The notes: a model not told the origin generated them from the letters alone. Positions 26,710-36,528 are shown, counted from the stretch's first letter. The stretch: 43,638 bases of DNA from Waterburya agarophytonicola KI4 (GCF_020640915.1 NZ_JADWDC010000041.1:1-43638), one strand, 5' to 3'. Made by a program: numbers and translations.

Positions 26710-28017
26710 TTAAATTTCTATTTTTTTACCTTGGATTGAATAATCTAATAATTCGATAGGATGTAATAGCTTGAGGTTGGAATCTCGATCGTCTAAATGT
26801 TTCTGAATTTGGAGAGAACACCCAGGATTAGGGGAAGCAATCAAACTCGCACCCGTATTAATTAGATTGGTTGCTTTTTGTTTTCCTAGTTCGTCTGCGG
26901 TTTCTGGCTGCAACATATTATATATTCCCGCACTACCACAACATAATCGCGCATCGATGGGTTCGCGTAATTTGACTCCAGGAATTTTTCTTAATAATTG
27001 GCGAGGTTGCAAGCTAATTTTTTGACCGTGTAATAGATGACAAGCATCTTGATAAACTACGGTTAATTCGTCAGATGTTAAAGGATGTAATTCGGCAGTA
27101 AATTCTATTTCTGACAAAAATTCTTGAACATCTCGAACTTTACTGGCAAATAATTGTGCTTTTTCGGCATATTCAGGATCTTCTGCCAAAATATGACCGT
27201 ATTCTTTAAGAGTATGTCCGCAACCAGCAGCATTGATGATAATTGCGTCTAAATCTTCTTCGATAAAACTATCAATCATCTGTTTGGCTAAAGTCTGTGC
27301 TTGTACTTCTTGCCCTTGGTGGGTGGGTAAAGCAGCACAGCATCCTTGACTGGAGGGAATGATCACGTCACAACCATTTGCAGTTAATACCCTAGCGGTA
27401 GCTTCGTTGACGGGAGAGAAAAATAATCGTTGGACGCAGCCTAATATCATGCCAACACGATAGCGTCTTTCTCCTTTAGCAGGTATGATTTCGGGTAGAT
27501 TGTCTTGCCAAGAATCAGCAGTAATTTGAGGTAGAATTGACTCCATTGCTGCTAAACGGGGAGTCAACTTGTTTAATATTCCCGTATTGCGTAGTAGTTT
27601 TTGCAAACCTGAATTTTGATACAGCCATAGAGGTGGGAGTAAATTGCGCAAGCGCTTGGGATAGGGAAATAAATTAAAAATTAAAGTCCTAATTAATCGA
27701 TCGCTGAGATTTCGAGGTTGGTTTCTTTCGATCTGAGGGCGAGTAGCAGCCAGAAGTTTGTCGTATTGGACTCCAGAAGGACAAGTTGTTACACAAGCCA
27801 AACAACCCAAGCAGGAATCAAAATGTTGGGAAGTTGCGACGTCTATAGTAGCTTCTCCTTTATTAATGGCATCCATAAGATAGATTCTGCCCCTAGGGGA
27901 ATCCATTTCTTTACCAATTACTCGATAACTAGGACAAGTAGCAAGACAGAAACCACAATGAACGCAACTGTCTATTAGTTCGGGCTGGGGGGGATTTTTG
28001 CTATCAAAATTAGTCAT
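26710..28017 (-). CDS. glcF: Glycolate oxidase/dehydrogenase iron-sulfur subunit GlcF
   Basis: The electron-transfer subunit of the GlcDEF glycolate dehydrogenase, which oxidises photorespiratory glycolate to glyoxylate and passes electrons to the quinone pool. Two 4Fe-4S ferredoxin-type clusters are seen: CVHCGFCLATC (C18, C21, C24, C28) and CLGCLACVTTC (C69, C72, C75, C79), each ending in C-P. Two CCG domains follow, with QGCCAALPTHQG near 225-236 and LCCGSAGIYN near 360-369. The 435-aa length is normal. It lies 46 bp downstream of glcE in the same direction. The catalytic subunit GlcD is not in the window. Confidence 0.94.
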   Translation of the reverse strand: MTNFDSKNPPQPELIDSCVHCGFCLATCPSYRVIGKEMDSPRGRIYLMDAINKGEATIDVATSQHFDSCLGCLACVTTCPSGVQYDKLLAATRPQIERNQPRNLSDRLIRTLIFNLFPYPKRLRNLLPPLWLYQNSGLQKLLRNTGILNKLTPRLAAMESILPQITADSWQDNLPEIIPAKGERRYRVGMILGCVQRLFFSPVNEATARVLTANGCDVIIPSSQGCCAALPTHQGQEVQAQTLAKQMIDSFIEEDLDAIIINAAGCGHTLKEYGHILAEDPEYAEKAQLFASKVRDVQEFLSEIEFTAELHPLTSDELTVVYQDACHLLHGQKISLQPRQLLRKIPGVKLREPIDARLCCGSAGIYNMLQPETADELGKQKATNLINTGASLIASPNPGCSLQIQKHLDDRDSNLKLLHPIELLDYSIQGKKIEI

Positions 28018-28063
28018 TTGCGATCGCTCTAGATTTTAATGTATAAGATTTTTTTTTAATTGA

Positions 28064-29371
28064 TTAAACTATAAAGCGGTTGGGGTTGAGAATATGCTGT
28101 GGATCGAATTGGTTTTTGATGGCTTGCATGGTTTTAATGGCATTACCTTGGTATCCCCATATATCTAATTCTTGCTTAGTTGTTTCTGACGCATTGAGGA
28201 TAGTGAGAAAGCCGTGATTTGCTTGGCAATGCGATCGCATTTGGTTAATTATTTGGCGATCTGGATTATTTAACTGCAATTGTCCGATACCGCTACTAGC
28301 ATGAATTCTGATAGCGATCTTATTATCAATAATCTCTTTTAATTGTAGGAAATTTACCGCAGCAGTAGGGGAAATCCCTATTTTACAAATGACGGCTTGT
28401 TCTGAATTAGAAACGCTAGTAATGGTGGTGCATTTTTGCCACAAGTCTATTTCCCCTTGCTCTTGATAAGTATTTGTAGCTAAATTCAACTCAATTGCGG
28501 TCGCTTTTACTTGTTCTATCTGTTGTTGAATACTTTCTGGAATTGTCTGCCAGCGCGCTATTAAACCAACATTTCCCTCTAACTCTAATCGATCGATTAC
28601 ATTGTTGGATAACAAATCCATTGCAGTAGGAGTCAAACCAGAATTACGAATGGTTTTGGTTGCAGTGGCAATACTATCTACCGTTCCTGTTAATAATACA
28701 GTTTGGGAAGTAGCAATTATGGGAAAAGTACGAAAAGTCAGTTGACTAATTATGCCTAAAGTACCATACGCTCCCGTAAATAATTTCATTAAGTCATAGC
28801 CAGCCACATTTTTGACTACCCTTCCTCCTGCCTTGGCAATTGCACCATCAGCACGAACCAAAGATATTCCCAGTAACAAATCCCGAATACCGCCATAACG
28901 TTCTCTCCAACTACCCGTATCGGCGGTAGCAACTATTCCCCCTAGGGTAGCCGTGTCGGGATAACTAGGATCGATGGGTAAAAACTGATTGTGCCATCGC
29001 AATATTACCTGGAGATCTTTTAATTTCATCCCCGCTTCTGCGGTTACTGTCAAGTCTCCTACGGCATGTTCGATAAGACGATCGCATTTTTGGGTACTAA
29101 TGACTAATTGAATATCCCTAGCAGAATTACCCCAATTTAATTTAGTACCATTACCACAAATTAAGATCCGCCATTGCTCTTGAGATGCTTGTTTGACTAT
29201 AGCTGCCAAAATATCTACAGACTGAGGAAATACTAGATATATGGGCTGGCTACTTTTAATTACCGCCTGGCTTATTTTGGTTTGCCAAGGAACATCAGCC
29301 TGAGCTAGTTCGACTAATTCTGTTTTGCTATCAATAATAGATTTTATAGCAGTTGCGATCGCAATTGTCAT
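28064..29371 (-). CDS. glcE: Glycolate oxidase/dehydrogenase FAD-binding subunit GlcE
   Basis: A 435-aa PCMH-type FAD-binding protein corresponding to GlcE, the second flavoprotein-like subunit of glycolate dehydrogenase. The FAD-binding core shows RILICGNGTKLNWGN (about 92-106), the pyrophosphate loop region PSYPDTATLGGIVATADTGS (about 157-177), and the characteristic GGRVVKNVAGYDLMKLFTGAYGTLGII segment (about 209-235). The C-terminus QFDPQHILNPNRFIV is the usual end of this family. It is first in a two-gene unit with glcF, 46 bp apart, so the two subunits are probably made together. The GlcE name follows from this pairing. No regulator is adjacent. Confidence 0.92.
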   Translation of the reverse strand: MTIAIATAIKSIIDSKTELVELAQADVPWQTKISQAVIKSSQPIYLVFPQSVDILAAIVKQASQEQWRILICGNGTKLNWGNSARDIQLVISTQKCDRLIEHAVGDLTVTAEAGMKLKDLQVILRWHNQFLPIDPSYPDTATLGGIVATADTGSWRERYGGIRDLLLGISLVRADGAIAKAGGRVVKNVAGYDLMKLFTGAYGTLGIISQLTFRTFPIIATSQTVLLTGTVDSIATATKTIRNSGLTPTAMDLLSNNVIDRLELEGNVGLIARWQTIPESIQQQIEQVKATAIELNLATNTYQEQGEIDLWQKCTTITSVSNSEQAVICKIGISPTAAVNFLQLKEIIDNKIAIRIHASSGIGQLQLNNPDRQIINQMRSHCQANHGFLTILNASETTKQELDIWGYQGNAIKTMQAIKNQFDPQHILNPNRFIV

Positions 29372-29838
29372 GTTGACGAAAATGATTTATTTGATGCTCA
29401 ATCATTGTCGCATTTTGTTGCACACACCATAGGGACGTTTCTTAAAATATCTGTTATGTTAAGTATCTAAATTTTTACACCAATCTAAATACAAAAAGTA
29501 GTACAGATTGTCTTTTGTTAACAGCAATAATTAATTATTATCTCATTCAATTCTCATTTTCTTGAGTAAAGGTAGATTGAAAATATTAAAGTAGACAATC
29601 GATAACTCATGGCTAATTCATACTATAAATCAAGAGCTAGAATTGCGTTCAATTCCTCTAAAAAGATTAATTGCCATGTGGAAAGAACATTTTTTGATAC
29701 TTTAATCTCAGCAAACAAAGCAAAATATATTTTCTGATTAAGCAAAAGGCGATCGCTCAAATAGCAAAAAGCATCACTTTGTAACTAATAAGAAAACAGC
29801 AACAATCTATCTCAAAAATTAGTTAAAAGGAACTCAAA
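29372..29838. other. Divergent spacer between glcE and the spondin-like gene
   Basis: A 467-bp AT-rich spacer holding the promoters of the glcE-glcF unit and of the large surface-protein gene. A 42-codon frame at 29609-29737 has no ribosome-binding site or recognisable content. Only the Shine-Dalgarno AAAAGGAACT before the ATG at 29839 and one HIP1 octamer near 29749 stand out. Confidence 0.4.
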
Positions 29839-31701
29839 ATGCCAGAAACGAATGTTACCGTAACTATTGAAAATCTTGCTCCAGAAAATGGAACTTTTAT
29901 TACTCCTATATGGGTAGGGTTTCACAATGGAGAATTTGATACTTACGACAGAGGCAGACCCGCATCTTTCGGTGTCGAACGATTGGCTGAAGATGGAGAT
30001 ACAGAAGTTATTTCCCAAGAATTTTTGAATAGTGGCAATGGGACAGTTGATGGAACTCTTCTCGGTCTGGATGGTATTGAAGGACCGATAGATCCAGGGG
30101 AAATTGTCACTCAGACCTTTACTCTAGATAGCGAAGATCCCAACAGTCGCTATTTTAACTACGCTTCGATGGTTTTGCCATCCAACGATGCTTTTATTGC
30201 CAATGGCAATCCATTAGCTATTCCCGTCTTTGATCAAGAGGGTAATTTCCTGGGCGCAGATTTTATTATCTATGGCGATGAAGTCTTAGATGCAGGAACA
30301 GAAATAAATGACGAAGCAGAAAATAGTACTGCTTTTTTTGGTCAAGCAGAACCCAATACGGGAGACATTGAAGGAGGAGTAATTGAATCTCATCGTGGGT
30401 TTATTGAAGGTGGGAGAATTTTAAGTGAAGACGGCAGCGATCCCAATGCTGGAGGGGATTTTACTGGTACTGATTTTACCGAACCTGGATACGAAATAGC
30501 CAGAATTAGCATCCGCAATGACGACGAACCCCTTCCTCCTTCTCCAGACCTAGTAGAGGTTACTGTCACCGTCGAAAACCTCAGTCCAGAACAAGGAACG
30601 GCTTTAACTCCTTTGTGGGTTGGTTTTCACGATGGGGATTTTGATACCTACGATCGCAATAGACCTGCTTCTGCTGGATTGGAGAGTCTAGCAGAAGATG
30701 GCGATACTACATTATTTTCTGAAGAATTCCTCAATAGTGGCGCGGGATTTGTTGAAGACGTTATTGTTGGAGATGGAGGAGCAAATCCAGGAGTAATTGA
30801 CGTAGGAGAGACTACTTCTTTTACTTTTACTGTCGATCGCTCTTTGGCTAGCAGTCGTTACTTAAATTATGCAGCGATGGTATTGCCATCCAATGATGGA
30901 TTTATTGCTAATGGCGATCCTATTGCTCATGAAATCTTTGATCAAGATGGTAATTTCTTGGGTGCAGACTTCACCGTTGCGGGAAATGAAGTATTGGATG
31001 CAGGAACAGAAGTAAATGACGAAGCAGAAAATAGTACTGCTTTTTTTAGTCAAGCAGAACCGAATACGGGAGAAATCGAAAATGGTTTAGTAACAACTCA
31101 TCCAGGCTTCGATCCAGACGGAAGAATTTTAAGTTCGTCTGATTTTACTAATGCAGATTTTACGGCTGAAGACTATCAGATAGCCAGGATTACCGTCACG
31201 GCGGATGGCTTCGAGCCAGAAGCACCAGAAGATGACGATGTTGAAGTATATCGTTTTTTCAACAACGACTTACAACTAGAGTTTTACACTGCTAACGAAT
31301 TCGAGCGAGATTATCTTGTAGAGAACTTTCCTCAATACCAACTACAGGGAGTTTCTTTTATTGCTGCTGACGAACCTGTAGAAGGAGAAGATATAAGTGG
31401 AGTCGATCCCGTCTACCGATTTTTCAACACTAGCACGGGAGTTCATCTTTATACTACTTCCGATATCGAAAAAGATGCTGCCATAGAAAATTCTAACTAT
31501 TCTTTTGAAGGTATTGCTTACTATGGTTATGAAAGCGAGCAAGAAGGTACAGTTCCTCTCTATCGTTTCTATAACGAAAGTTTAGATGCTCACTTCTATA
31601 CTCCTTCATCCGAAACCAAAGATATTTATCTCGAATCTCCTGATTACCAACCAGAAGGAGAAAATGGTATTGCTTTCTATGTCGAACCAGCAGAAATTTA
31701 A
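29839..31701 (+). CDS. Spondin-domain and DUF5648 surface or secreted protein
   Basis: A 620-aa acidic protein. Residues of about 3-225 and 236-455 are two homologous units with the bacterial spondin_N layout: VTVTIENLAPENGT, TPIWVGFHNGEFDTYDRGRP, YFNYASMVLPSNDAFIANG, then an EVLDAGTEINDEAENSTAFF block, repeated nearly word for word in the second unit. The tail (about 460-620) has three VYRFFN-type units (VYRFFNNDLQLEFYT, VYRFFNTSTGVHLYTT, LYRFYNESLDAHFYT), the DUF5648 repeat found in surface and secreted proteins. There is no N-terminal signal peptide, so type I secretion is the likely route. It is probably an adhesin or matrix protein; the ligand is unknown. A good ribosome site precedes the ATG, and no secretion gene adjoins. 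Confidence 0.85.
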   Translation: MPETNVTVTIENLAPENGTFITPIWVGFHNGEFDTYDRGRPASFGVERLAEDGDTEVISQEFLNSGNGTVDGTLLGLDGIEGPIDPGEIVTQTFTLDSEDPNSRYFNYASMVLPSNDAFIANGNPLAIPVFDQEGNFLGADFIIYGDEVLDAGTEINDEAENSTAFFGQAEPNTGDIEGGVIESHRGFIEGGRILSEDGSDPNAGGDFTGTDFTEPGYEIARISIRNDDEPLPPSPDLVEVTVTVENLSPEQGTALTPLWVGFHDGDFDTYDRNRPASAGLESLAEDGDTTLFSEEFLNSGAGFVEDVIVGDGGANPGVIDVGETTSFTFTVDRSLASSRYLNYAAMVLPSNDGFIANGDPIAHEIFDQDGNFLGADFTVAGNEVLDAGTEVNDEAENSTAFFSQAEPNTGEIENGLVTTHPGFDPDGRILSSSDFTNADFTAEDYQIARITVTADGFEPEAPEDDDVEVYRFFNNDLQLEFYTANEFERDYLVENFPQYQLQGVSFIAADEPVEGEDISGVDPVYRFFNTSTGVHLYTTSDIEKDAAIENSNYSFEGIAYYGYESEQEGTVPLYRFYNESLDAHFYTPSSETKDIYLESPDYQPEGENGIAFYVEPAEI

Positions 31702-31730
31702 AATTTCCCTTTCGCCATCAAGCTAACTAT

Positions 31731-31766
31731 AGAGCGATCGCTTTTCCAAGCTAAGGCGATCGCTCT
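31731..31766. repeat. HIP1 inverted pair after the spondin-like gene
   Basis: Two HIP1 octamers lie inside the perfect 11-bp inverted repeat AGAGCGATCGC (31731-31741) / GCGATCGCTCT (31756-31766) with a 14-nt loop, 30 bp past the stop codon. The stable stem could end transcription or protect the mRNA 3' end, but no T-run follows, so I do not call it an intrinsic terminator. Confidence 0.6.
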
Positions 31767-32135
31767 AATCAATATATTTCAAACGTTTTAAAATACCCTT
31801 CGAGCTTTTGAACTTGGGAATGTGGTGTATTCTGCCTATAAACTTTAAATTCTACCAAACTGACAATTCTCGGTCTACACTTATTTTTTGGAGGGCTAGC
31901 TCAATTTTGCGTTAGTCCAAGAAAAATTTATCAACTGGCGAAACTTCATCGCATATTTTGCGGACATTTGCTAATGCTACAGTCAAATTGTTCATCGATA
32001 CTTTATGTCGATCTCAGATTTTTATACACAAACTAAAATAACAATTACCAAAGATAATGTTATTATCTTTTCAAACCTTATTTATTAAACGTTGTTCGCA
32101 AAAACTTGATTTAATCTTTAAACATATAAACAAAC
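31767..32135. other. Non-coding spacer before the Trp-rich gene
   Basis: About 370 bp between the convergent spondin-like and Trp-rich genes. Frames are short; the longest is 27 codons on the minus strand near 31995 with no ribosome site. I see no recognisable gene, repeat or terminator. Confidence 0.4.
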
Positions 32136-32414
32136 TTAATAGCTAGAATTATTAACATCATTACTGTCCTCTAACTCTTCTATCTCTTGGATGGTTTTCC
32201 ATCCAGGTAGCCAAAGGGAATCATCTTTAAGTTGAATAGCATTCAGCCAAAACTTAGTCTGGGGATCGCATGATGATACCATTTCTGCAAATATCCATTT
32301 TCCTTGGTTCTTGCGAGCAATAACTTGGAAATGCCTCCAACCCCAGGTTTTTTGGATAGCAGTCCACTTTGAACCAACTAAAAAAGGAAACTTTTGTTTT
32401 CGTTTTTTCGACAT
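32136..32414 (-). CDS. TIGR02450-type Trp-rich small protein
   Basis: A 92-aa Trp-rich protein of the TIGR02450 kind: FLVGSKWTA, TWGWRHFQVIARK, KWIFAEMVSSCDPQTKFWL and LWLPGWKTI give the typical spaced tryptophans. The function of this family is not known. The frame is open for 15 more codons upstream to 32459, but the conserved part and the basic MSKKRKQKFP start point to the ATG at 32414. The last 20 residues are an acidic Asn/Ser tail. It is divergent from the polysaccharide export gene, whose ATG is 68 bp away. Confidence 0.82.
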   Translation of the reverse strand: MSKKRKQKFPFLVGSKWTAIQKTWGWRHFQVIARKNQGKWIFAEMVSSCDPQTKFWLNAIQLKDDSLWLPGWKTIQEIEELEDSNDVNNSSY

Positions 32415-32482
32415 TTTAACTTCAAGAGACAATAATGTTAGTCTAGTCGCAATAATCAACTTCTTTTCATTGTGATATTTTT

Positions 32483-34045
32483 ATGAAAAATACATCCGTT
32501 TTGTATCAATTATTTTTAGATCGAGTTAATAGCTACAGTGCGATCGCATTATCCCTCTGTTTGACTCTTGCTGCTACTCCAGCAATGGCTCAAAACAATA
32601 CTATAGAACTGCAAGATGCAGGCTCCAATGAGGCTACAACAGAAAAACAAGGTATCAACTATCGAGATTTACCCCCCCTCGAAAACAATAATTCTTCCCA
32701 ACCAGACTTACCCCCTGCTTTACCAGCAGAAAGTATTGAGTTCGCTACGGGAGAAAGTGATTATACTCTCGGAGCTGGAGACAAAATAAATCTCAACATC
32801 TTCCAAGTAGAAGAATATAGTGGGGATTATCCCGTACTAGTAGATGGCACAATTAGTTTACCTTTAGTTGGTAGAGTAGATGTGAGAGGATTGAGCCTCA
32901 AAGAAACATCGGATAAAGTTTCTAAAGAGTACTCCACTTACCTCAAACGGCCAATCATTACAGTTGGTTTAATTGCACCTCGTCCTCTCAAAATTGGTGT
33001 TTCTGGAGAAGTTGACAACCCAGGCTCTTATGAAGTTGCTTTAGAAGCCGATAATCCTCAATTTCCTAGCGTTACCGATATTATTCAACAAGCTGGTGGG
33101 ATCACTACGATTGCTGACGTACGTAATGTAAGAGTCCGCCGACAAGTTAAAGGCAAAGAAGTAGTATATAACTCTAATCTATGGAATTTGCTCACCAAAG
33201 GTAAAGTTAGAGAAGATATATCCCTGAGAGACGGTGACGACATATTTATTCCCACCACAGATGAGATCAACACGAGTGAATTGAATAGATTAGCTCAAGC
33301 TAGTTTCGGGTTGCAGTCTGATAAACCGATCCAAGTAGCGGTAGTTGGTGAAGTCTATCGCCCAGGTTCTCACTTTATTCAGCCCGAATTGTTGAGTAGA
33401 GGTAATGAAAACGGTGCAAACCAAGGCAGACAAGAATCTATTCCTCCCAGATTATCTCAGGCTTTGGTCGGAGCAAATGGGATCAAACCCCTAGCCGATG
33501 TTAGAGATGTACAAGTAAAACGTACATCTTGGGACGGTTCGGAAAAGCTAATCAAAGTCGATCTTTGGGAATTAATTACTGCTGGAGATACCGACCAAGA
33601 TATTATTCTGCAAGATGGCGACAAAATTGTAATTGCCAAAGCGGATAAAATAACCTCAGCAGACAGTCAAACTATTGCTGCTGGTACTATCTCCCCAGGA
33701 GAAATTTCAGTTAACGTGGTAGGTGAGGTAGTTAACCCTGGACCAGTAAATGTTCAACCCAACACTCCTTTAAACCAAGCAATCTTAGCTGCAGGGGGCT
33801 TTGATAGTCAGCGTGCTAATAGTAAAGAAGTCGAACTGGTCAGTTTAAAGCCCAATGGTACGGTAGAAAAGCGTAAAATCAAAGTGGATTTAGGAGCAGA
33901 AGTGAATGATGAAACTAACCCCGTACTCAATCGTAACGACGTAGTTGTAGTTGGTCGCTCTGGATCGACTAAAACTTTTGATGGTGTAGGTAAAGTTACT
34001 AGCCCCCTTGGTGGATTATTTGGCTTGTTTAACGCCATTTTCTAA
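32483..34045 (+). CDS. Polysaccharide export protein, outer membrane (OPX, SLBB domains)
   Basis: A Wza-like outer-membrane polysaccharide export protein of 520 aa that forms the exit channel for capsule or released exopolysaccharide. A signal peptide covers residues 1-36 (hydrophobic 19-32, cleavage after AMA). It lacks a lipobox Cys at the site, unlike Wza. The Poly_export domain (about 93-170) starts with YTLGAGDKINLNIF and includes the VLVDGTISLPLVG strand pair. Three SLBB-type repeats follow, beginning near LKIGVSGEVDNPGSYEV, QVAVVGEVYRPGSHFI and SVNVVGEVVNPGPVNV. The C-terminus is glycine/phenylalanine-rich. The next gene downstream is the Wzc-type partner, making this a co-functioning pair. 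Polymerase and flippase genes are not in the window. Confidence 0.93.
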   Translation: MKNTSVLYQLFLDRVNSYSAIALSLCLTLAATPAMAQNNTIELQDAGSNEATTEKQGINYRDLPPLENNNSSQPDLPPALPAESIEFATGESDYTLGAGDKINLNIFQVEEYSGDYPVLVDGTISLPLVGRVDVRGLSLKETSDKVSKEYSTYLKRPIITVGLIAPRPLKIGVSGEVDNPGSYEVALEADNPQFPSVTDIIQQAGGITTIADVRNVRVRRQVKGKEVVYNSNLWNLLTKGKVREDISLRDGDDIFIPTTDEINTSELNRLAQASFGLQSDKPIQVAVVGEVYRPGSHFIQPELLSRGNENGANQGRQESIPPRLSQALVGANGIKPLADVRDVQVKRTSWDGSEKLIKVDLWELITAGDTDQDIILQDGDKIVIAKADKITSADSQTIAAGTISPGEISVNVVGEVVNPGPVNVQPNTPLNQAILAAGGFDSQRANSKEVELVSLKPNGTVEKRKIKVDLGAEVNDETNPVLNRNDVVVVGRSGSTKTFDGVGKVTSPLGGLFGLFNAIF

Positions 34046-34062
34046 AATTTAGAGACAAAAAT

Positions 34063-34098
34063 ACCCATTGCTTCTACTTCAGAATTGCAGCAATGGGT
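34063..34098 (+). other. Intercistronic hairpin before the Wzc-type gene
   Basis: Perfect 9-bp inverted repeat ACCCATTGC (34063-34071) / GCAATGGGT (34090-34098) with an 18-nt loop and no T-run. Its 3' arm contains an in-frame ATG (34093) that would be hidden in the stem. It may set the ratio of the two proteins by attenuation or RNA processing. Confidence 0.6.
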
Positions 34099-34152
34099 TA
34101 CTATGCGAATAATATTTTTAAAATAATCCGTGTTGTGAGGATTGATGACATA

Positions 34153-36528
34153 ATGCCCGATAGAAGTTCAGATCGTTCTGCTTATCCTCCTGTAATAAAT
34201 GGAAACGGTAATAGAATTGGCGATAAAAATGGAAATGATGGTTATCTCTATTCTCCACCTGTTGTCAATCAAGTCGTAAGCAGCGAAGTAGATGGGGATG
34301 GTCTCGATCTGCGTCAATTGGCGAGCATAGTTAAACATCGTCTGCGTTTAATTGGTGCTGTTGCTTTTGGTGTAACTACAGCAGTAGCATTAATTACATA
34401 TAATCAAGAACCCTTATACCAAGGCAAATTTCAACTTTTAGTTGAGCCTTTAGCAGAAGAGCAAGAAGATCCTCTATCCTTGTTGCAACAAGATTTTGGC
34501 GGCTTAGATTATGATTCTCAGATAGAAGTATTGCAAAGTCCTCATGTTTTAGATCCGATAGTTGAAAATCTTCAAAGCAAATATCCCGAACTTGAATATA
34601 AAGAACTAATCAAACCCAAAAAACAACCTCTTAGAATCAAGCAGGTAGATCAAACCAAAATTCTAGAAGTGTCTTATGTTGATGAAGATCCTCAAAAAAT
34701 TCAATATGTCTTAGATAATTTATCCGAAGCATATTTACGCTATTCTCTCGAAGAACGAAGAGTTGAAGTCAAACAAGGACTTGATTTTGTTGAAAGCCAG
34801 TTGCCTGAAGTTAGAAATAGAGTTGACGACTTACAAGGAAGAGTACAAAAATTTCGCCAACAATACAATCTGCTCAATCCAGAAAAACAAGCAGAAATTT
34901 TAGCCAACAAACAGGTCGATTTCGAGCAAAATTACTTTGCAACTCAATCAGAATTAAAAGAAACAAGATCTTTATACGCTCTTTTACAAAAGCAACTAGG
35001 CTTACAACCTCAGCAAGCATTGGCTGCTAGTTATTTGAGCGAATCACCGCGCTATCAAAATCTTTTAAACGAATTACAAAAAGTGGAAGTAGAGCTGGCG
35101 CAAGAATCGGCTCGCTTTTTGCCATCTAATCCTATAGTTCAAAATTTAGAAGAAAAGAAAAATAAATTACTGATCTTGTTACAACAAGAGGCTGGGGGCA
35201 TCTTGGGAGACAATCTAGCTAATTCAGTAGAGAATACTCCCAATCTTACTTCTCCTAGTTCCTTGCGTTTGGAATTGAATCAGCAATATATCCAAGCAGC
35301 AAACAAAATTGAAATCTTGGAGATTAGGCAGCAGGCTCTAGGAGAAGCTATGTCTCAATTAGAAGATTTGACCAAGCAAATGCCTATTATTGCTCGTCAA
35401 TATACAGATTTGAAAAGAGAGTTGACTGTAGCTACAGAAAGCTTGACTCGTTTTTTAACTGCTCAAGAAGAATTACAGCTTAAAGGAGCGCAACAAGCGC
35501 TGCCCTGGCAAACCATTGCTCAACCAATTGTTACTGAAAGACCAATTTCTCCTAACCCTCCCCGTAATCTTGCTTTGGGTTTAGTTTCTGGGGTTTTATT
35601 AGGTCTTGGTGCAGCTTTGTTAGCAGAACGTCTCGATCCTGTCTTCCATTCTTCAGAAGAATTAAAAGAAAGTATCAATTTACCCATACTCGGTTTGATT
35701 CCAGTTCAAAAAGATCTCAAACCTCTAGACGAATTAGAAACTTCTCCCAAAAAAGAGAAATTGAATCTGCCGCAATTACAAATTGGGAATACTACTCTCA
35801 ATCTCAATAACTCTCCTAAACCCGAGTCAACATCCACTACTATCAATAGCAAACAAAAGTGGTATGGTGCATCTCCTTTCCTCGAAGCATTCCGTTCTCT
35901 CAATACCAATATTAAGCTGTTGGGTTCTGATACTTCGATTCGCTCTTTTGTAATTAGTTCTTCTATCCCTAGTGAAGGAAAGTCAACTATTTCTTGTCAC
36001 TTAGCTCAAGCTGCGGCGGCGATGGGACAAAAAGTTCTTTTAATTGATGCAGATTTACGTCGTCCTCAAGTTCATCGCTGGATTGGTGTGGAGAATGAAG
36101 AGGGGTTGAGTAATGTTTTGGCAACGGGATTAGATATAGAAGAAGCAATTGTCAAAGTTCCTCAGTGGGAGAATTTATCAGTAGTTACCGCAGGAGATAT
36201 TCCTCCCGATCCCACTCGTTTGCTAGCTTCGCAGAAAATGCACACCTTGATGGAGCGACTCAAGAGTAGTAGAAAGTATGATCTGATTATTTACGATACT
36301 CCTCCTATTCTGGGCTTTGCTGACGGTAGAATATTGTCAACTCGTACTAATGGAGTAGTATTAGTAGTCCGAATCGGTAAAACAGATCGCTCTTTACTCA
36401 AACAAAACATTGACAATATTAGGATGTCTAATGTACCTGTGTTGGGAGTTATCGCCAATCAAGTAAATCGTAGTAGTAATTCTTATCATTACTATAGTCA
36501 CTACTATAGTGAGGCTGAACGAAAGTGA
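34153..36528 (+). CDS. Wzc-type polysaccharide co-polymerase / BY-kinase
   Basis: An inner-membrane protein of 791 aa that controls chain length and export of polysaccharide and autophosphorylates on tyrosine. An N-terminal Wzz region has membrane helices at about 62-83 and 470-493 with a long periplasmic coiled coil between them. The cytosolic BY-kinase domain shows Walker A SIPSEGKST (604-612), Walker A' IDADLRRP (631-638) and Walker B YDLIIYDTPP (709-718). It ends in a Tyr cluster YHYYSHYY (778-785), the likely autophosphorylation site. I chose the ATG at 34153 because an in-frame ATG at 34093 lies inside an RNA stem and GAGG precedes 34153. It follows the OPX gene by 107 bp. Confidence 0.92.
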   Translation: MPDRSSDRSAYPPVINGNGNRIGDKNGNDGYLYSPPVVNQVVSSEVDGDGLDLRQLASIVKHRLRLIGAVAFGVTTAVALITYNQEPLYQGKFQLLVEPLAEEQEDPLSLLQQDFGGLDYDSQIEVLQSPHVLDPIVENLQSKYPELEYKELIKPKKQPLRIKQVDQTKILEVSYVDEDPQKIQYVLDNLSEAYLRYSLEERRVEVKQGLDFVESQLPEVRNRVDDLQGRVQKFRQQYNLLNPEKQAEILANKQVDFEQNYFATQSELKETRSLYALLQKQLGLQPQQALAASYLSESPRYQNLLNELQKVEVELAQESARFLPSNPIVQNLEEKKNKLLILLQQEAGGILGDNLANSVENTPNLTSPSSLRLELNQQYIQAANKIEILEIRQQALGEAMSQLEDLTKQMPIIARQYTDLKRELTVATESLTRFLTAQEELQLKGAQQALPWQTIAQPIVTERPISPNPPRNLALGLVSGVLLGLGAALLAERLDPVFHSSEELKESINLPILGLIPVQKDLKPLDELETSPKKEKLNLPQLQIGNTTLNLNNSPKPESTSTTINSKQKWYGASPFLEAFRSLNTNIKLLGSDTSIRSFVISSSIPSEGKSTISCHLAQAAAAMGQKVLLIDADLRRPQVHRWIGVENEEGLSNVLATGLDIEEAIVKVPQWENLSVVTAGDIPPDPTRLLASQKMHTLMERLKSSRKYDLIIYDTPPILGFADGRILSTRTNGVVLVVRIGKTDRSLLKQNIDNIRMSNVPVLGVIANQVNRSSNSYHYYSHYYSEAERK

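Noticed and set aside
29609-29737. 42-codon frame upstream of the spondin-like gene
   Set aside because: No ribosome site, no family pattern, and another frame looks equally protein-like; not supportable.
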